Of a DNA stretch of 64,000 nt, positions 1-7,627 are shown piece by piece. Both the position numbers and the translations under genes were made by a program. Source of the DNA: Kineosphaera limosa NBRC 100340 (lineage in GTDB: Bacteria > Actinomycetota > Actinomycetes > Actinomycetales > Dermatophilaceae); the NCBI RefSeq assembly GCF_000298215.1, contig NZ_BAHD01000025.1:1-64000 (forward strand). Reading direction: 5' to 3'. The notes under the pieces are model-generated. The model did not search any database. It saw only the letters and a program-made list of their open reading frames with translations, and was not told the origin of the DNA. The stretch's first letter is position 1; each line of letters begins with the position of its first letter.

Positions 1-898
1 GGCGGCGCGGGCCGCGTCGTCGTCGCGGGCGAGCTTGCGGACGAACGGCGCGTCGGAGGCGAGCGCCACGGCCCGTACGGCGGCCGCGTCGAGCAGGTGC
101 GGGCTGGCCGAACCGGGGTCGATGATGCGGCCGGTCGTCGCCGAGTAGCGCACGGCCAGGCTCGCGTCGTCGTGCAGCAGCGATTGGAGGTAGGACTCGT
201 CGCTGATTCGCACCGTCGCGAAGAACGCCCGCAGCGCCGGCTCGCGCGCATCGCGCGCCAACGCGACGTCGACGGCCCTGGCCGACAACGTCATCCACTG
301 GCTGCACTTGGTGACCCGCAGGCCTGCCGGCGGTCGGGGGCGCAGCCGGGGCACCCCGACGAGCCACCGCCGGTCGCCCTCGACGAAGCGCGGCAGGACC
401 TGCAGCACCCGCCCGGTGCGCCGGCCCAGTCGCCAGGCCAGGTGACGCACGGCCCGATAGCCACCCGCATGGCGCGGTCGGGGGACCGGCACCATGTACC
501 AGCGGAAGCGCCAGTCCGCAGCCAGGTCGCCCAACGGGTCGAGAAGGGCGTCGGCGCCGCTGTCGACCACCTGCTGCTCCCAGCGGGCCAGATCGCGCAC
601 GGGGTAGTCCTGCCCGGAGATCAGCACCAGGTAGTCGGCGCCGGTCACCGCGCGTGCATTGGCCAGGGCCTCCAACATCGCCTCGGTCAGGCTCCACGCC
701 CCCCCAGCGCGCGCGGATCGTGCTGCACAACGGCGTCGCGCCGGCCGCCCGCAGGGCTGCCGCGTCGAACTCGACCGGGTCCTCGAAGCGCACCATGACC
801 CGAGCGCCGGGGCTCAGCTCGCGGACCCGCCGAACGAGCTGCACGATCCCCGAAAACCGATGCGCCAGAATGACATAGCAGAATGTCGGCCTGGCCAT
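1..898 (-). pseudogene. Core-2/I-branching beta-1,6-GlcNAc transferase-like protein, frameshifted and running off the left edge
   Basis: The protein starts at the ATG at 898 and its first 65 or so codons (MARPTFCYVILAHRFSG...) lie in one frame. From about 698 to the window edge the recognisable protein continues in another frame, with LVLISGQDYPVRDL, SQWMTLSARAV and ISDESYLQSLLHDD. These resemble the branching-enzyme (GT14-like) family, which adds GlcNAc side branches to glycans. The frames are separated by a run of seven C at 699-705; six would give RWGAWSLTEA, the family's usual WGxWS pattern. The coding frame has no stop before position 1, so the gene is also cut by the window edge. The flippase starts divergently 47 bp away. 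Either this is a real inactivating or phase-variable homopolymer change, or a sequencing error. The family call is from memory of motifs. Confidence 0.72.
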
Positions 899-904
899 GC
901 CGAG

Positions 905-910
905 AGCCTA
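905..910 (-). promoter_or_regulatory. -10 box of a probable leaderless promoter for the branching transferase
   Basis: TAGGCT on the minus strand is followed by 6 nt and then the ATG at 898. This spacing would put the transcription start on the start codon. No -35 element is obvious. Confidence 0.5.
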
Positions 911-945
911 ACCCGGGGGTATGCACCCGAGCAGGAGGAGCGCGC

Positions 946-2490
946 ATGACACGACCGGAGACGCCGCCCGGCGACGGCGGCTCGCACTCCGGCCGCGGCC
1001 GCAACGCCAAGATCCTGCTCAAGGGCGCAAGCTGGTCGACGCTGGCGCAGGTCGTCCCGCTCGTCATCAACCTGGCCATGACCCCCTGGGTCATCCACGG
1101 CCTCGGGCCGGCGCGGTACAGCGTCTTCCTGCTCGTCTCCTCGATCGTGGCGATGCTGGGCGCCCTCGACGGCGGCATCGGTCAGTCCGTGCTGCGCTTC
1201 TTCACGATCTACGCCGGCCGCGACGACCGGATCGCGACCACTCGCCTCCTCGTCAGCGTCTCGGCCCTCGTCGTCGGGGGAGCGGGCCTCGTCAGCGTCG
1301 TCGTGCTCACCCTCTCCGGGCGCATCTTCGAGTTCTTCGCGCTGGATGCCGCGCTGCTGCCCGAGACGACCGTGCTGCTGTTCGTCCTGGTCCCGGTCAC
1401 CGGATTGCTGCTGCTGCGCAACGTGTTCAGTTCGGTCGTCTACGCGCGGCAGCGCTTCGGCATCATGTCGATCGCGATCCTGGCCGCCTACGGCGCCTAT
1501 GTCGTCGGGGTGGTGCTCACGGTCACGCAAGGCTGGGGGCTGTACGGCATCGCCGGGGCGCTCGTGGCCCAGGGCGTCGTGCTCGGCTGCGTCTCGGTGC
1601 CGACGGCCGTGCGCTACCTGGATCGCGCGGGGGCCCGCCTCATGAGTCGCGCCGAATTCGCCGAGTTCTTCGGCTACGCCTGGCGCGTGCAGGTCAGCGG
1701 CATCATGTTGTTCATCGGCGGGCAGAAGGACCAACTCGTCGCCGGGCGCCTGCTCTCGGCGCAGCTCTCCGGGCCATACGGGCAGGGCACGAGCTTCGCC
1801 ACGCAGATCTCCTGGCTGCCGCGCAACGCGGTGGGACCGATCCAGGCCATGATCGGCCAGAAGGTCGGCGCCGCGGGCGCGCAGGCGGCGGTCGGCACCG
1901 TCGAGGCGATCCAGCGGGCGTGGGTCAAAGGCGTCACCGGATGGTGTGTCGTCGGGGCCCCGGCGGCGTACTTCGGGGTCCGCGCCTGGCTGCCCGACTC
2001 CTACGCCATCGCCGGGACCGTCGCCGCGATCCTCATCCTCGGCAACGTGTTCTGGCTCGCCTCACAGGTGCTGCTGCTGTGGGGGCTGACTCTGGGCAAG
2101 TCCGGGCTCGAGATGCGCTCGAACATGGTGTCGCTGGCCTGCAATATCGCGTTGTCGGTGCTGCTCGGGGCGCTCTTCGGCATCTTGGGGATCGTCGCGG
2201 CGACCGCCCTGGCGCGCGTGCTGCAGACCTGCTGGGTCTCCTGGGACGCCCGGCGCGTGCTGCCCACCCAGATCCGCTGGTTCGCGCGCGATATCCCCGT
2301 GGTCGGCGCCGTCGTCGGCTTCGTCGGCTGCGTCGCCGCCCAGTGGGCCGCCGCGCCGTACTACCCCAGTGGGGCGCTCGGCCTGGTCAGCGCCGGCCTC
2401 GTCGGTATCGTGCCGCTGCTCGCCTACGGCGCCTGCGCGCTACGCCCCGCCGAGTGGCGGGCCGTGTGGCGCTTCGTGCGGCGCAGGTGA
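946..2490 (+). CDS. Polysaccharide flippase (Wzx/MATE-like membrane protein)
   Basis: A 514-residue protein made almost entirely of hydrophobic helices after a polar N-terminal stretch of about 25 residues. I count roughly 12-14 possible membrane segments, as in Wzx/O-antigen flippases, which move lipid-linked glycan units across the membrane. The start at 946 is chosen because an AGGAGGAG ribosome site sits 5 nt upstream; the reading frame is open further upstream but that part overlaps the divergent transferase. It is flanked by two glycosyltransferases, which fits a cell-surface glycan role. It converges with the GT2 gene, with only 15 bp between their stops. Substrate unknown. Confidence 0.8.
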   Translation: MTRPETPPGDGGSHSGRGRNAKILLKGASWSTLAQVVPLVINLAMTPWVIHGLGPARYSVFLLVSSIVAMLGALDGGIGQSVLRFFTIYAGRDDRIATTRLLVSVSALVVGGAGLVSVVVLTLSGRIFEFFALDAALLPETTVLLFVLVPVTGLLLLRNVFSSVVYARQRFGIMSIAILAAYGAYVVGVVLTVTQGWGLYGIAGALVAQGVVLGCVSVPTAVRYLDRAGARLMSRAEFAEFFGYAWRVQVSGIMLFIGGQKDQLVAGRLLSAQLSGPYGQGTSFATQISWLPRNAVGPIQAMIGQKVGAAGAQAAVGTVEAIQRAWVKGVTGWCVVGAPAAYFGVRAWLPDSYAIAGTVAAILILGNVFWLASQVLLLWGLTLGKSGLEMRSNMVSLACNIALSVLLGALFGILGIVAATALARVLQTCWVSWDARRVLPTQIRWFARDIPVVGAVVGFVGCVAAQWAAAPYYPSGALGLVSAGLVGIVPLLAYGACALRPAEWRAVWRFVRRR

Positions 2491-2505
2491 GGGCCGATCA
2501 GGGCG

Positions 2506-3420
2506 TCAGTCGCGGCGCGGAGCCAGCGTCGCCAGGCCGCCCTTGCGCACGCTGCGCGCCAGCATGTGCGCGACGAACCGCGCGGCACCGGGGCTCCACT
2601 GCTGCCGAGGGATGCCCGCGGCCATCGCCAGTACCTGCGCGGTGTCGGCTTGGTTCGCGACGATCTCCAGCAGATTGCGCCGGGCCGCCACGGCGTCGGC
2701 CGTCGGCACCTCGCTCAGCCGCCCCACGATCCTGCGATACACCTGTGCGTGGCCGGCCGCCACTCTCTCCCGGCTCGCCGAGATCCGGTCCGGGTCGGCG
2801 TCGCCGCGCCAGTAGCGCGCCAACGTCCTGGGCACGCAGGCGATCCCGTGCCGCCGATTGAGCCGCAGGTAGAACTCCCAGTCCTGGCAGGCCGGCAGCG
2901 TCGGGTCCGGGCCGCCGACCTCCTCGTAGGCTCGGCGGGTCACCAGCACGGTGGAGAACGTGCCGACGTAGTTGCCGCGCAGCAGCGCCGGCGTCGCGAC
3001 GCCCTCCTCGCGCGGCTGCCGCGGGGGCAGCACGGTGCCGTCCGGCAGCAGGGTCTCGTACCACGTGTAAACCAGCCCGTAGTCGGGCCCGACCTGCCCC
3101 AACCGCTCGACCTGGGCGGCGATCTTCTCGGGAAACCACAGGTCGTCTGCGTCGAGAAACGCCAGGTACTCGCCGCGGGAGGCCTCGACCGCGGTGCGCC
3201 GGGCCGCGTTGCCGCCCCGGTTCGTCTCATGCCGCAGGTAGCGCACCCGGTCGTCGCCGAGGCCGCGGACCACGGCCTGCGTGCCGTCCTGCGAGTGATC
3301 GTCGACGACGACGACCTCGAGATGCGGATAGGTCTGCGCCAACGCGCTGCGGACGGCGCTCTCGATCGTGTCGGCCCGCTTGTACGAGGGGACGATGACC
3401 GAGACAAGGGGCTGGGACAC
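2506..3420 (-). CDS. Family 2 glycosyltransferase
   Basis: A 304-residue protein with a GT-A fold N-terminus: VSVIVPSYKRADTIE at the start, VVDDHSQDGT (nucleotide-sugar binding) near residue 45, and FLDADDLWFPEKI (the DxD metal site) near residue 90. A later CQDWEFYLRLN segment is typical of GT2 enzymes acting on glycan chains. The start is the GTG at 3420, preceded by AGGAGG with 8 nt spacing; the open frame to 3489 has no such site. It probably transfers a sugar during assembly of the glycan exported by the neighbouring flippase. Donor and acceptor cannot be told. Confidence 0.85.
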   Translation of the reverse strand: MSQPLVSVIVPSYKRADTIESAVRSALAQTYPHLEVVVVDDHSQDGTQAVVRGLGDDRVRYLRHETNRGGNAARRTAVEASRGEYLAFLDADDLWFPEKIAAQVERLGQVGPDYGLVYTWYETLLPDGTVLPPRQPREEGVATPALLRGNYVGTFSTVLVTRRAYEEVGGPDPTLPACQDWEFYLRLNRRHGIACVPRTLARYWRGDADPDRISASRERVAAGHAQVYRRIVGRLSEVPTADAVAARRNLLEIVANQADTAQVLAMAAGIPRQQWSPGAARFVAHMLARSVRKGGLATLAPRRD

Positions 3421-3565
3421 GATGCGGACCTCCTCGCCGCACCCCAGGCACGGCATCCGTGAGCAAGACCCCCCAGCAATGCCTCCCATCCTACGTTCCC
3501 GTGCCGACCGGCCCCACCCGCCGCGCGGTCGTGGGACGGCTGGCCCGACCGTCTGCCGCCTTGGC

Positions 3566-3571
3566 TAGACT
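3566..3571 (+). promoter_or_regulatory. Probable -10 element for atpC
   Basis: TAGACT about 35 nt upstream of the atpC ribosome site (AGGAGG at 3595-3600). Since the gene to the left points the other way, atpC needs its own promoter, and this is the best candidate. No clear -35. Confidence 0.45.
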
Positions 3572-3605
3572 CGACTCGTTCCACCGCCCCACCAGGAGGA
3601 TTTTC

Positions 3606-3869
3606 GTGGCTGAACTGCATGTCGAACTGGTCGCCGCCCACGGCAAGCTCTGGGAGGGCACGGCCCACCAGGTCAGCGCCCCCGGCAGCGAAGGCAGCCT
3701 CGGCGTGCTGCCCGGCCACGTGCCGATGCTCACCGCGCTGGGCGAGGGCGAAGTGCACATCCAGGGTGGCGAGAGCGGCGGCAAGCGAGTGCGGGTCGAG
3801 GGGGGCTTTCTCTCCGTCGACCATGACCGCGTGACGATCGTCACCGACTCCGCTCAGGTTCAGGCCTGA
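3606..3869 (+). CDS. atpC: ATP synthase epsilon subunit, short form
   Basis: An 87-residue protein with the N-terminal beta-sandwich of the F1 epsilon subunit: LHVELVAAHGKLWEG, then SLGVLPGHVPMLTALGEGEV and VEGGFLSVDHDRVTIVTD. It couples the rotor gamma subunit to the c-ring. The C-terminal two-helix domain present in longer epsilon subunits (about 130 residues) is absent; short forms occur in some actinobacteria. The GTG at 3606 is chosen because of AGGAGG 5 nt upstream. Normally atpC directly follows atpD; here the upstream 3.5 kb carries surface-glycan genes instead, so the gene is an orphan with its own promoter. The next gene (DUF2550) is its usual neighbour. Confidence 0.9.
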   Translation: MAELHVELVAAHGKLWEGTAHQVSAPGSEGSLGVLPGHVPMLTALGEGEVHIQGGESGGKRVRVEGGFLSVDHDRVTIVTDSAQVQA

Positions 3870-3885
3870 CCGCACCGCGAGCGCC

Positions 3886-4341
3886 ATGGACGGGCTACTG
3901 CTGACCACCGAGATCATCGGCGGCGTGCTGATCGTCGGCATCCTGGTGTTCCTGCTGCTCACGCTCGTCCGTCGCCGCTTCATCGCCGGCGGCACCGTCC
4001 CCGTTCAGTGCGCGTTGCGGCTCGTGCAGGGCCGGTGGCGCAGCGGACTGCTCAAGCTGACCCACGAGAACCTTGAGTGGTACCCGCTCTTCGGCCTGAC
4101 CTGGCGGCCCCGGTACGTCTGGCGGCGCTACGGGCTGGAGCCCGGTGAGATCGGCCCGCCCGACGGCGCCGAGCGCCGCAGCGCCCTCATCGGCATCATG
4201 CAGCCCCTGCGCGTCAGCTTTCAGGCTGACTCCGGCCGCGGGCCCGGCGTCTTCGACCTCACGCTCTCGGCCGCCGCCTACACCGCGCTGCGCGCCTGGC
4301 TCGAGGCCGCATCCCCGCCCGACCGCCGGTTCGAGGTCTGA
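3886..4341 (+). CDS. DUF2550 family membrane-anchored protein
   Basis: A 151-residue protein with one N-terminal membrane helix (about residues 8-28, IIGGVLIVGILVFLLLTLV) followed by basic RRR and a soluble domain rich in Trp/Arg. Length, helix and position after atpC match the actinobacterial DUF2550 family (Rv1312 in M. tuberculosis). Function is unknown. It starts 16 bp after the atpC stop and is probably cotranscribed with it. Confidence 0.8.
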   Translation: MDGLLLTTEIIGGVLIVGILVFLLLTLVRRRFIAGGTVPVQCALRLVQGRWRSGLLKLTHENLEWYPLFGLTWRPRYVWRRYGLEPGEIGPPDGAERRSALIGIMQPLRVSFQADSGRGPGVFDLTLSAAAYTALRAWLEAASPPDRRFEV

Positions 4342-4382
4342 GGCCGGCCGCTACCGGCGCCTGAGACCCCGTCCGTGCGAGC

Positions 4383-5054
4383 TCAGTCGCTTGCTGCGGC
4401 CGCAGCACCGTCTCCGGTGCGCTTCTTCTGCTTCCCGCCCTGCGGCTCCCGACCGCCACCCGGCTGCCAGAGCACGTCGCCGCCGTGCCCCAGATTCGCT
4501 ACCCGCGCGAGAATGAACAGCAGGTCGGAGAGGCGGTTGAGGTACTTGGCCGTCAGCGGGTTGACGCCCCCGGGCGGGTCCGACCCCTTCTCCGCAGGCT
4601 CCATGCCGTAGGCCTCGATCGCGGCCCACGTCGAGCGCTCGGCCCGCCGCGTGATCGTGCAGGCCAGGTGCAGGTAGGCCGAGCCCGCGGTGCCGCCGGG
4701 CAAGATGAACGAGCGCAGCTTCTCCAACCGCTCGTTGTAGGTGTCGCAGTCCGTCTCCAGCTCGTCGATCCACTCCTGCTGCACCCGCAGCGGCGGAAAA
4801 TCGTAGCTCGGAGCGAGCGGATTGCACAGGTCGGCACCCACGTCGAAGAGGTCGTTCTGCACCCGCGTCAGCGTCGCCACGACCTCCGGCTCGAGTCCGC
4901 CGGCTGCGATCGCGATCCCCAACGCCGCGTTCGCCTCGTTGGCGTCGGCGTAGGCCGCCAACCGCGGGTCCGTCTTGCGTGTGCGGGTGAAATCGCCGAG
5001 GTGCGTGAGCCCCTCGTCGCCGGTGCGCGTGTAGATCCGGGTGAGGTTGACCAT
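4383..5054 (-). CDS. Cob(I)alamin adenosyltransferase (PduO type)
   Basis: A 223-residue enzyme that adenosylates cob(I)alamin with ATP to give coenzyme B12. Seen: the N-terminal ATP-binding segment RIYTRTGDEGLTHLGD, KTDPRLAAYADANEANAALG, and the C-terminal CTITRRAERS and YLNRLSDLLFILAR, which are PduO signatures. The ATG at 5054 is chosen over 5063 because GGGAGG lies 9 nt upstream of it. The last 35 or so residues are a polar Gly/Lys/Ala tail. It is divergent from meaA across 100 bp, so an AdoCbl-making gene and an AdoCbl-using gene share one promoter region. It converges with the DUF2550 gene. Confidence 0.9.
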   Translation of the reverse strand: MVNLTRIYTRTGDEGLTHLGDFTRTRKTDPRLAAYADANEANAALGIAIAAGGLEPEVVATLTRVQNDLFDVGADLCNPLAPSYDFPPLRVQQEWIDELETDCDTYNERLEKLRSFILPGGTAGSAYLHLACTITRRAERSTWAAIEAYGMEPAEKGSDPPGGVNPLTAKYLNRLSDLLFILARVANLGHGGDVLWQPGGGREPQGGKQKKRTGDGAAAAASD

Positions 5055-5142
5055 GAGCGTCATCCTCCCACTCCCGCCCCCCAACCGCCCGGCCCGGCCA
5101 ACGGTTTCGGTGGATGGCGGGTCGGGTGCGCGGTGCGCGGGA

Positions 5143-5148
5143 TACCGT
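5143..5148 (+). promoter_or_regulatory. -10 box of a probable leaderless promoter for meaA
   Basis: TACCGT, then 6 nt, then the ATG at 5155. No ribosome site lies upstream of this ATG, which supports a leaderless transcript. Confidence 0.55.
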
Positions 5149-5154
5149 GCACCT

Positions 5155-7218
5155 ATGGGTGAGCGCACAAAGCCGTGGGTCATGCGGACGTACGCCGGGC
5201 ATTCCAGCGCGGCGGCCTCCAACGAGCTCTATCGCCGAAACCTGGCCAAGGGCCAGACCGGCTTGTCGGTGGCGTTCGATCTGCCGACCCAGACCGGCTA
5301 CGACCCCGACGACGAGCTCGCCCGCGGCGAGGTCGGCAAGGTCGGTGTCCCGGTCAGCCACATCGGCGACATGCGGGCCCTCTTCGCCGGCATCCCGCTC
5401 GCGCAGATGAACACCTCGATGACGATCAACGCGCCCGCCATGTGGCTGCTCGCGCTCTACGAAGCCGTCGCCCGCGAGCAGGCCGACGAGGCCGGGGCGG
5501 ACGCCGACGATGTCGTGCGCGGCCTCGGCGGCACGACGCAGAACGACATCATCAAGGAGTACCTCTCCCGCGGCACGCACGTCTTTCCGCCCGGGCCGAG
5601 CCTGCGCCTGACCGGCGACACGATCGCGTACACGCTGGTCAACATGCCCAAGTGGAATCCGGTCAATATCTGCAGCTACCACCTGCAGGAGGCGGGGGCC
5701 ACGCCGGTCCAGGAGGTCGCCTTCGCGATGGCCACCGCCACCGAGATTCTCGACCAGGTGCAGGCGCGCGGGCTCGTGCCGCCGGAGCGCTTCGGCGAGG
5801 TCGTGGCCCGCATCAGCTTCTTCGTCAACGCCGGCGTGCGCTTCGTCGAGGAGATGTGCAAGATGCGCGCGTTCGTTCAGCTCTGGGACGAGCTGACCCG
5901 CGAGCGCTACGGCGTCACCGACCCCAAGCACCGCCGCTTCCGCTACGGCGTGCAGGTCAACTCCCTCGGCTTGACCGAGGCGCAGCCGGAGAACAACATT
6001 CAGCGCATCGTGCTGGAGATGCTCGGCGTCACCCTCAGCAAGGACGCCCGTGCTCGCGCCGTGCAGCTGCCCGCGTGGAACGAGGCCCTCGGCCTGCCGC
6101 GCCCATGGGACCAACAATGGTCGCTGCGCATGCAGCAAGTGCTGGCCTACGAGTCCGACCTGCTGGAGTACGACGACCTGTTCACCGGGTCCGTCGTCGT
6201 CGAGGCCAAGGTCGAGCAGATCGTCACCGAGGCCAAGAAGCTCATGGCCCGCATCGAGGAGATGGGTGGGGCCGTGGCCGCGGTCGAGTCCGGCTTCCTC
6301 AAGGGCGAATTGGTCGCCAGCCACGCCCGGCGCCGCCGCCGCATCGAGGGCGGCGACGAGATCGTCGTCGGCGTCAACGCGTTCACCACCACCGAACCCA
6401 GCCCGCTGACGGAGAACCTCGACACGGCCATCCACCGCGTCGACCCCGGCGTCGAGGCCGCCGCTCGCGAGGCGGTGGCGGCCTGGCGCACCGAGCGTGA
6501 CGCCGACCCGGCCCGGGCGCAGGAGGCCGCGGAGGCGCTCACGCAGTTGAGCCGCGACGCCGCCGACGCGAGCGTCAACCTCATGCCCGCCACCGTGCGC
6601 TGCGCGCGCGCCGGCGTGACGACGGGGGAGTGGGCCCAGGCGCTGCGCGAGGTCTTCGGTGAGTTCCGCGCGCCGACCGGCGTCAGCGGCGCGGTGAGCA
6701 GCGCCGACGGGGCCGAAGACTCGGCCTCCGCGCAGCGGACCCGCGCGGTGCAGCAGGCGGTTCGGGAGACGGGTGAGGCCCTCGGCGGTCCGCTGCGGCT
6801 GCTCGTCGGCAAGCCCGGCCTCGACGGCCACAGCAATGGCGCCGAGCAGGTCGCAGTGCGCGCCCGCGACGTCGGCTTCGAGGTCGTCTACCAGGGCATC
6901 CGGTTGCGCCCCAGCGAGATCGTCGCCGCCGCCGTCGCCGAGGACGTGCACTGCGTCGGCATCTCGGTGCTCTCGGGCTCGCACAACGAGTTGGTGCCCG
7001 AGATTCTCGACGGCCTGCGCGATGCCGGAGCCGGTGACGTGCCGGTCGTCGTCGGGGGCATCATCCCCGCCGCCGACGAGGCCCGACTGCTGCAGTTGGG
7101 GGTCGCCGCCGTCTTCACCCCCAAGGACCACGACCTCACCGCGTGCATGGGTCGCATCGTCGACGCCATCCGCGCCGCCAACGGCCTCAGTGTTGACCGC
7201 GTGCTCGAATCCGCCTGA
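5155..7218 (+). CDS. meaA: Ethylmalonyl-CoA mutase (MeaA/Ecm), B12-dependent
   Basis: A 687-residue protein: a mutase TIM-barrel domain (residues 1 to about 520), then a B12-binding domain near the C-terminus with GKPGLDGHSNGAEQ (the DxHxxG cobalt-ligand motif) and GISVLSGSHNELVPEIL. It rearranges ethylmalonyl-CoA to methylsuccinyl-CoA in the ethylmalonyl-CoA pathway. The carboxylate-reading residues of carboxylated substrates are kept: Tyr in RTYAGHSS and Arg in KEYLSRGTHVFPP. The N-terminus (PWVMRTYAGHSSAAASNELY) is the MeaA type rather than MutB. The start at 5155 fits a leaderless box; the open frame upstream is shadow sequence. The partner crotonyl-CoA carboxylase/reductase is 10 kb away on the other strand. 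Confidence 0.9.
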   Translation: MGERTKPWVMRTYAGHSSAAASNELYRRNLAKGQTGLSVAFDLPTQTGYDPDDELARGEVGKVGVPVSHIGDMRALFAGIPLAQMNTSMTINAPAMWLLALYEAVAREQADEAGADADDVVRGLGGTTQNDIIKEYLSRGTHVFPPGPSLRLTGDTIAYTLVNMPKWNPVNICSYHLQEAGATPVQEVAFAMATATEILDQVQARGLVPPERFGEVVARISFFVNAGVRFVEEMCKMRAFVQLWDELTRERYGVTDPKHRRFRYGVQVNSLGLTEAQPENNIQRIVLEMLGVTLSKDARARAVQLPAWNEALGLPRPWDQQWSLRMQQVLAYESDLLEYDDLFTGSVVVEAKVEQIVTEAKKLMARIEEMGGAVAAVESGFLKGELVASHARRRRRIEGGDEIVVGVNAFTTTEPSPLTENLDTAIHRVDPGVEAAAREAVAAWRTERDADPARAQEAAEALTQLSRDAADASVNLMPATVRCARAGVTTGEWAQALREVFGEFRAPTGVSGAVSSADGAEDSASAQRTRAVQQAVRETGEALGGPLRLLVGKPGLDGHSNGAEQVAVRARDVGFEVVYQGIRLRPSEIVAAAVAEDVHCVGISVLSGSHNELVPEILDGLRDAGAGDVPVVVGGIIPAADEARLLQLGVAAVFTPKDHDLTACMGRIVDAIRAANGLSVDRVLESA

Positions 7219-7229
7219 TCATCAGGGTC

Positions 7230-7577
7230 GTGAGCGACCTGCAGTGTCCGGCGACCTTCTACGTGCGCGCTCCGGCTCCTGAGGAGCAGGTGCCACTGCC
7301 CGTCGGGAGCGACGACGAGCGGATCGTGCTCGTGTGGTCGGCGCCATCGCGCCTGGGCCTCGCGCGCCGGCTTGCCGCCGAATTGGGTTGCGACGCCCGC
7401 GAAGACGAGGATCTGGCCGGAGACGTCGTCGCCGCACTCGAGGCACTCTCGGACCTGCACCGGGGCGAGAGCGTCGTGGCACTGCCCGCGGGCGCCTACC
7501 CTGGACACCCCGCCGGCGCGTGGCTGCGCGTGCGCATCGACGCCGACGGCACGGCCGTGACGGTCGTTGAGGGGTAG
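7230..7577 (+). CDS. Hypothetical protein downstream of meaA
   Basis: A 115-residue acidic protein (GTG start at 7230) beginning 11 bp after the meaA stop and likely cotranscribed. No signal peptide, membrane helix or known motif was recognised. It has a probable alpha/beta composition, with IVLVWSAP and SVVALPAGAYPG segments. Its link with the mutase is positional only. It converges with the gamma-glutamyltransferase gene. Confidence 0.6.
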   Translation: MSDLQCPATFYVRAPAPEEQVPLPVGSDDERIVLVWSAPSRLGLARRLAAELGCDAREDEDLAGDVVAALEALSDLHRGESVVALPAGAYPGHPAGAWLRVRIDADGTAVTVVEG

Positions 7578-7627
7578 CCCGGCCAGCAGGGCTGACGGGC
7601 GACGCCAGAGGGACGATATGTCGACGA

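Noticed and set aside
883-945. Longer flippase N-terminus starting upstream of 946
   Set aside because: It would overlap the divergent transferase start; the ATG at 946 has an excellent ribosome site.
5055-5154. Cobalamin riboswitch between the adenosyltransferase and meaA
   Set aside because: Only 100 bp are available, no B12-box-like stretch is seen, and meaA appears leaderless.
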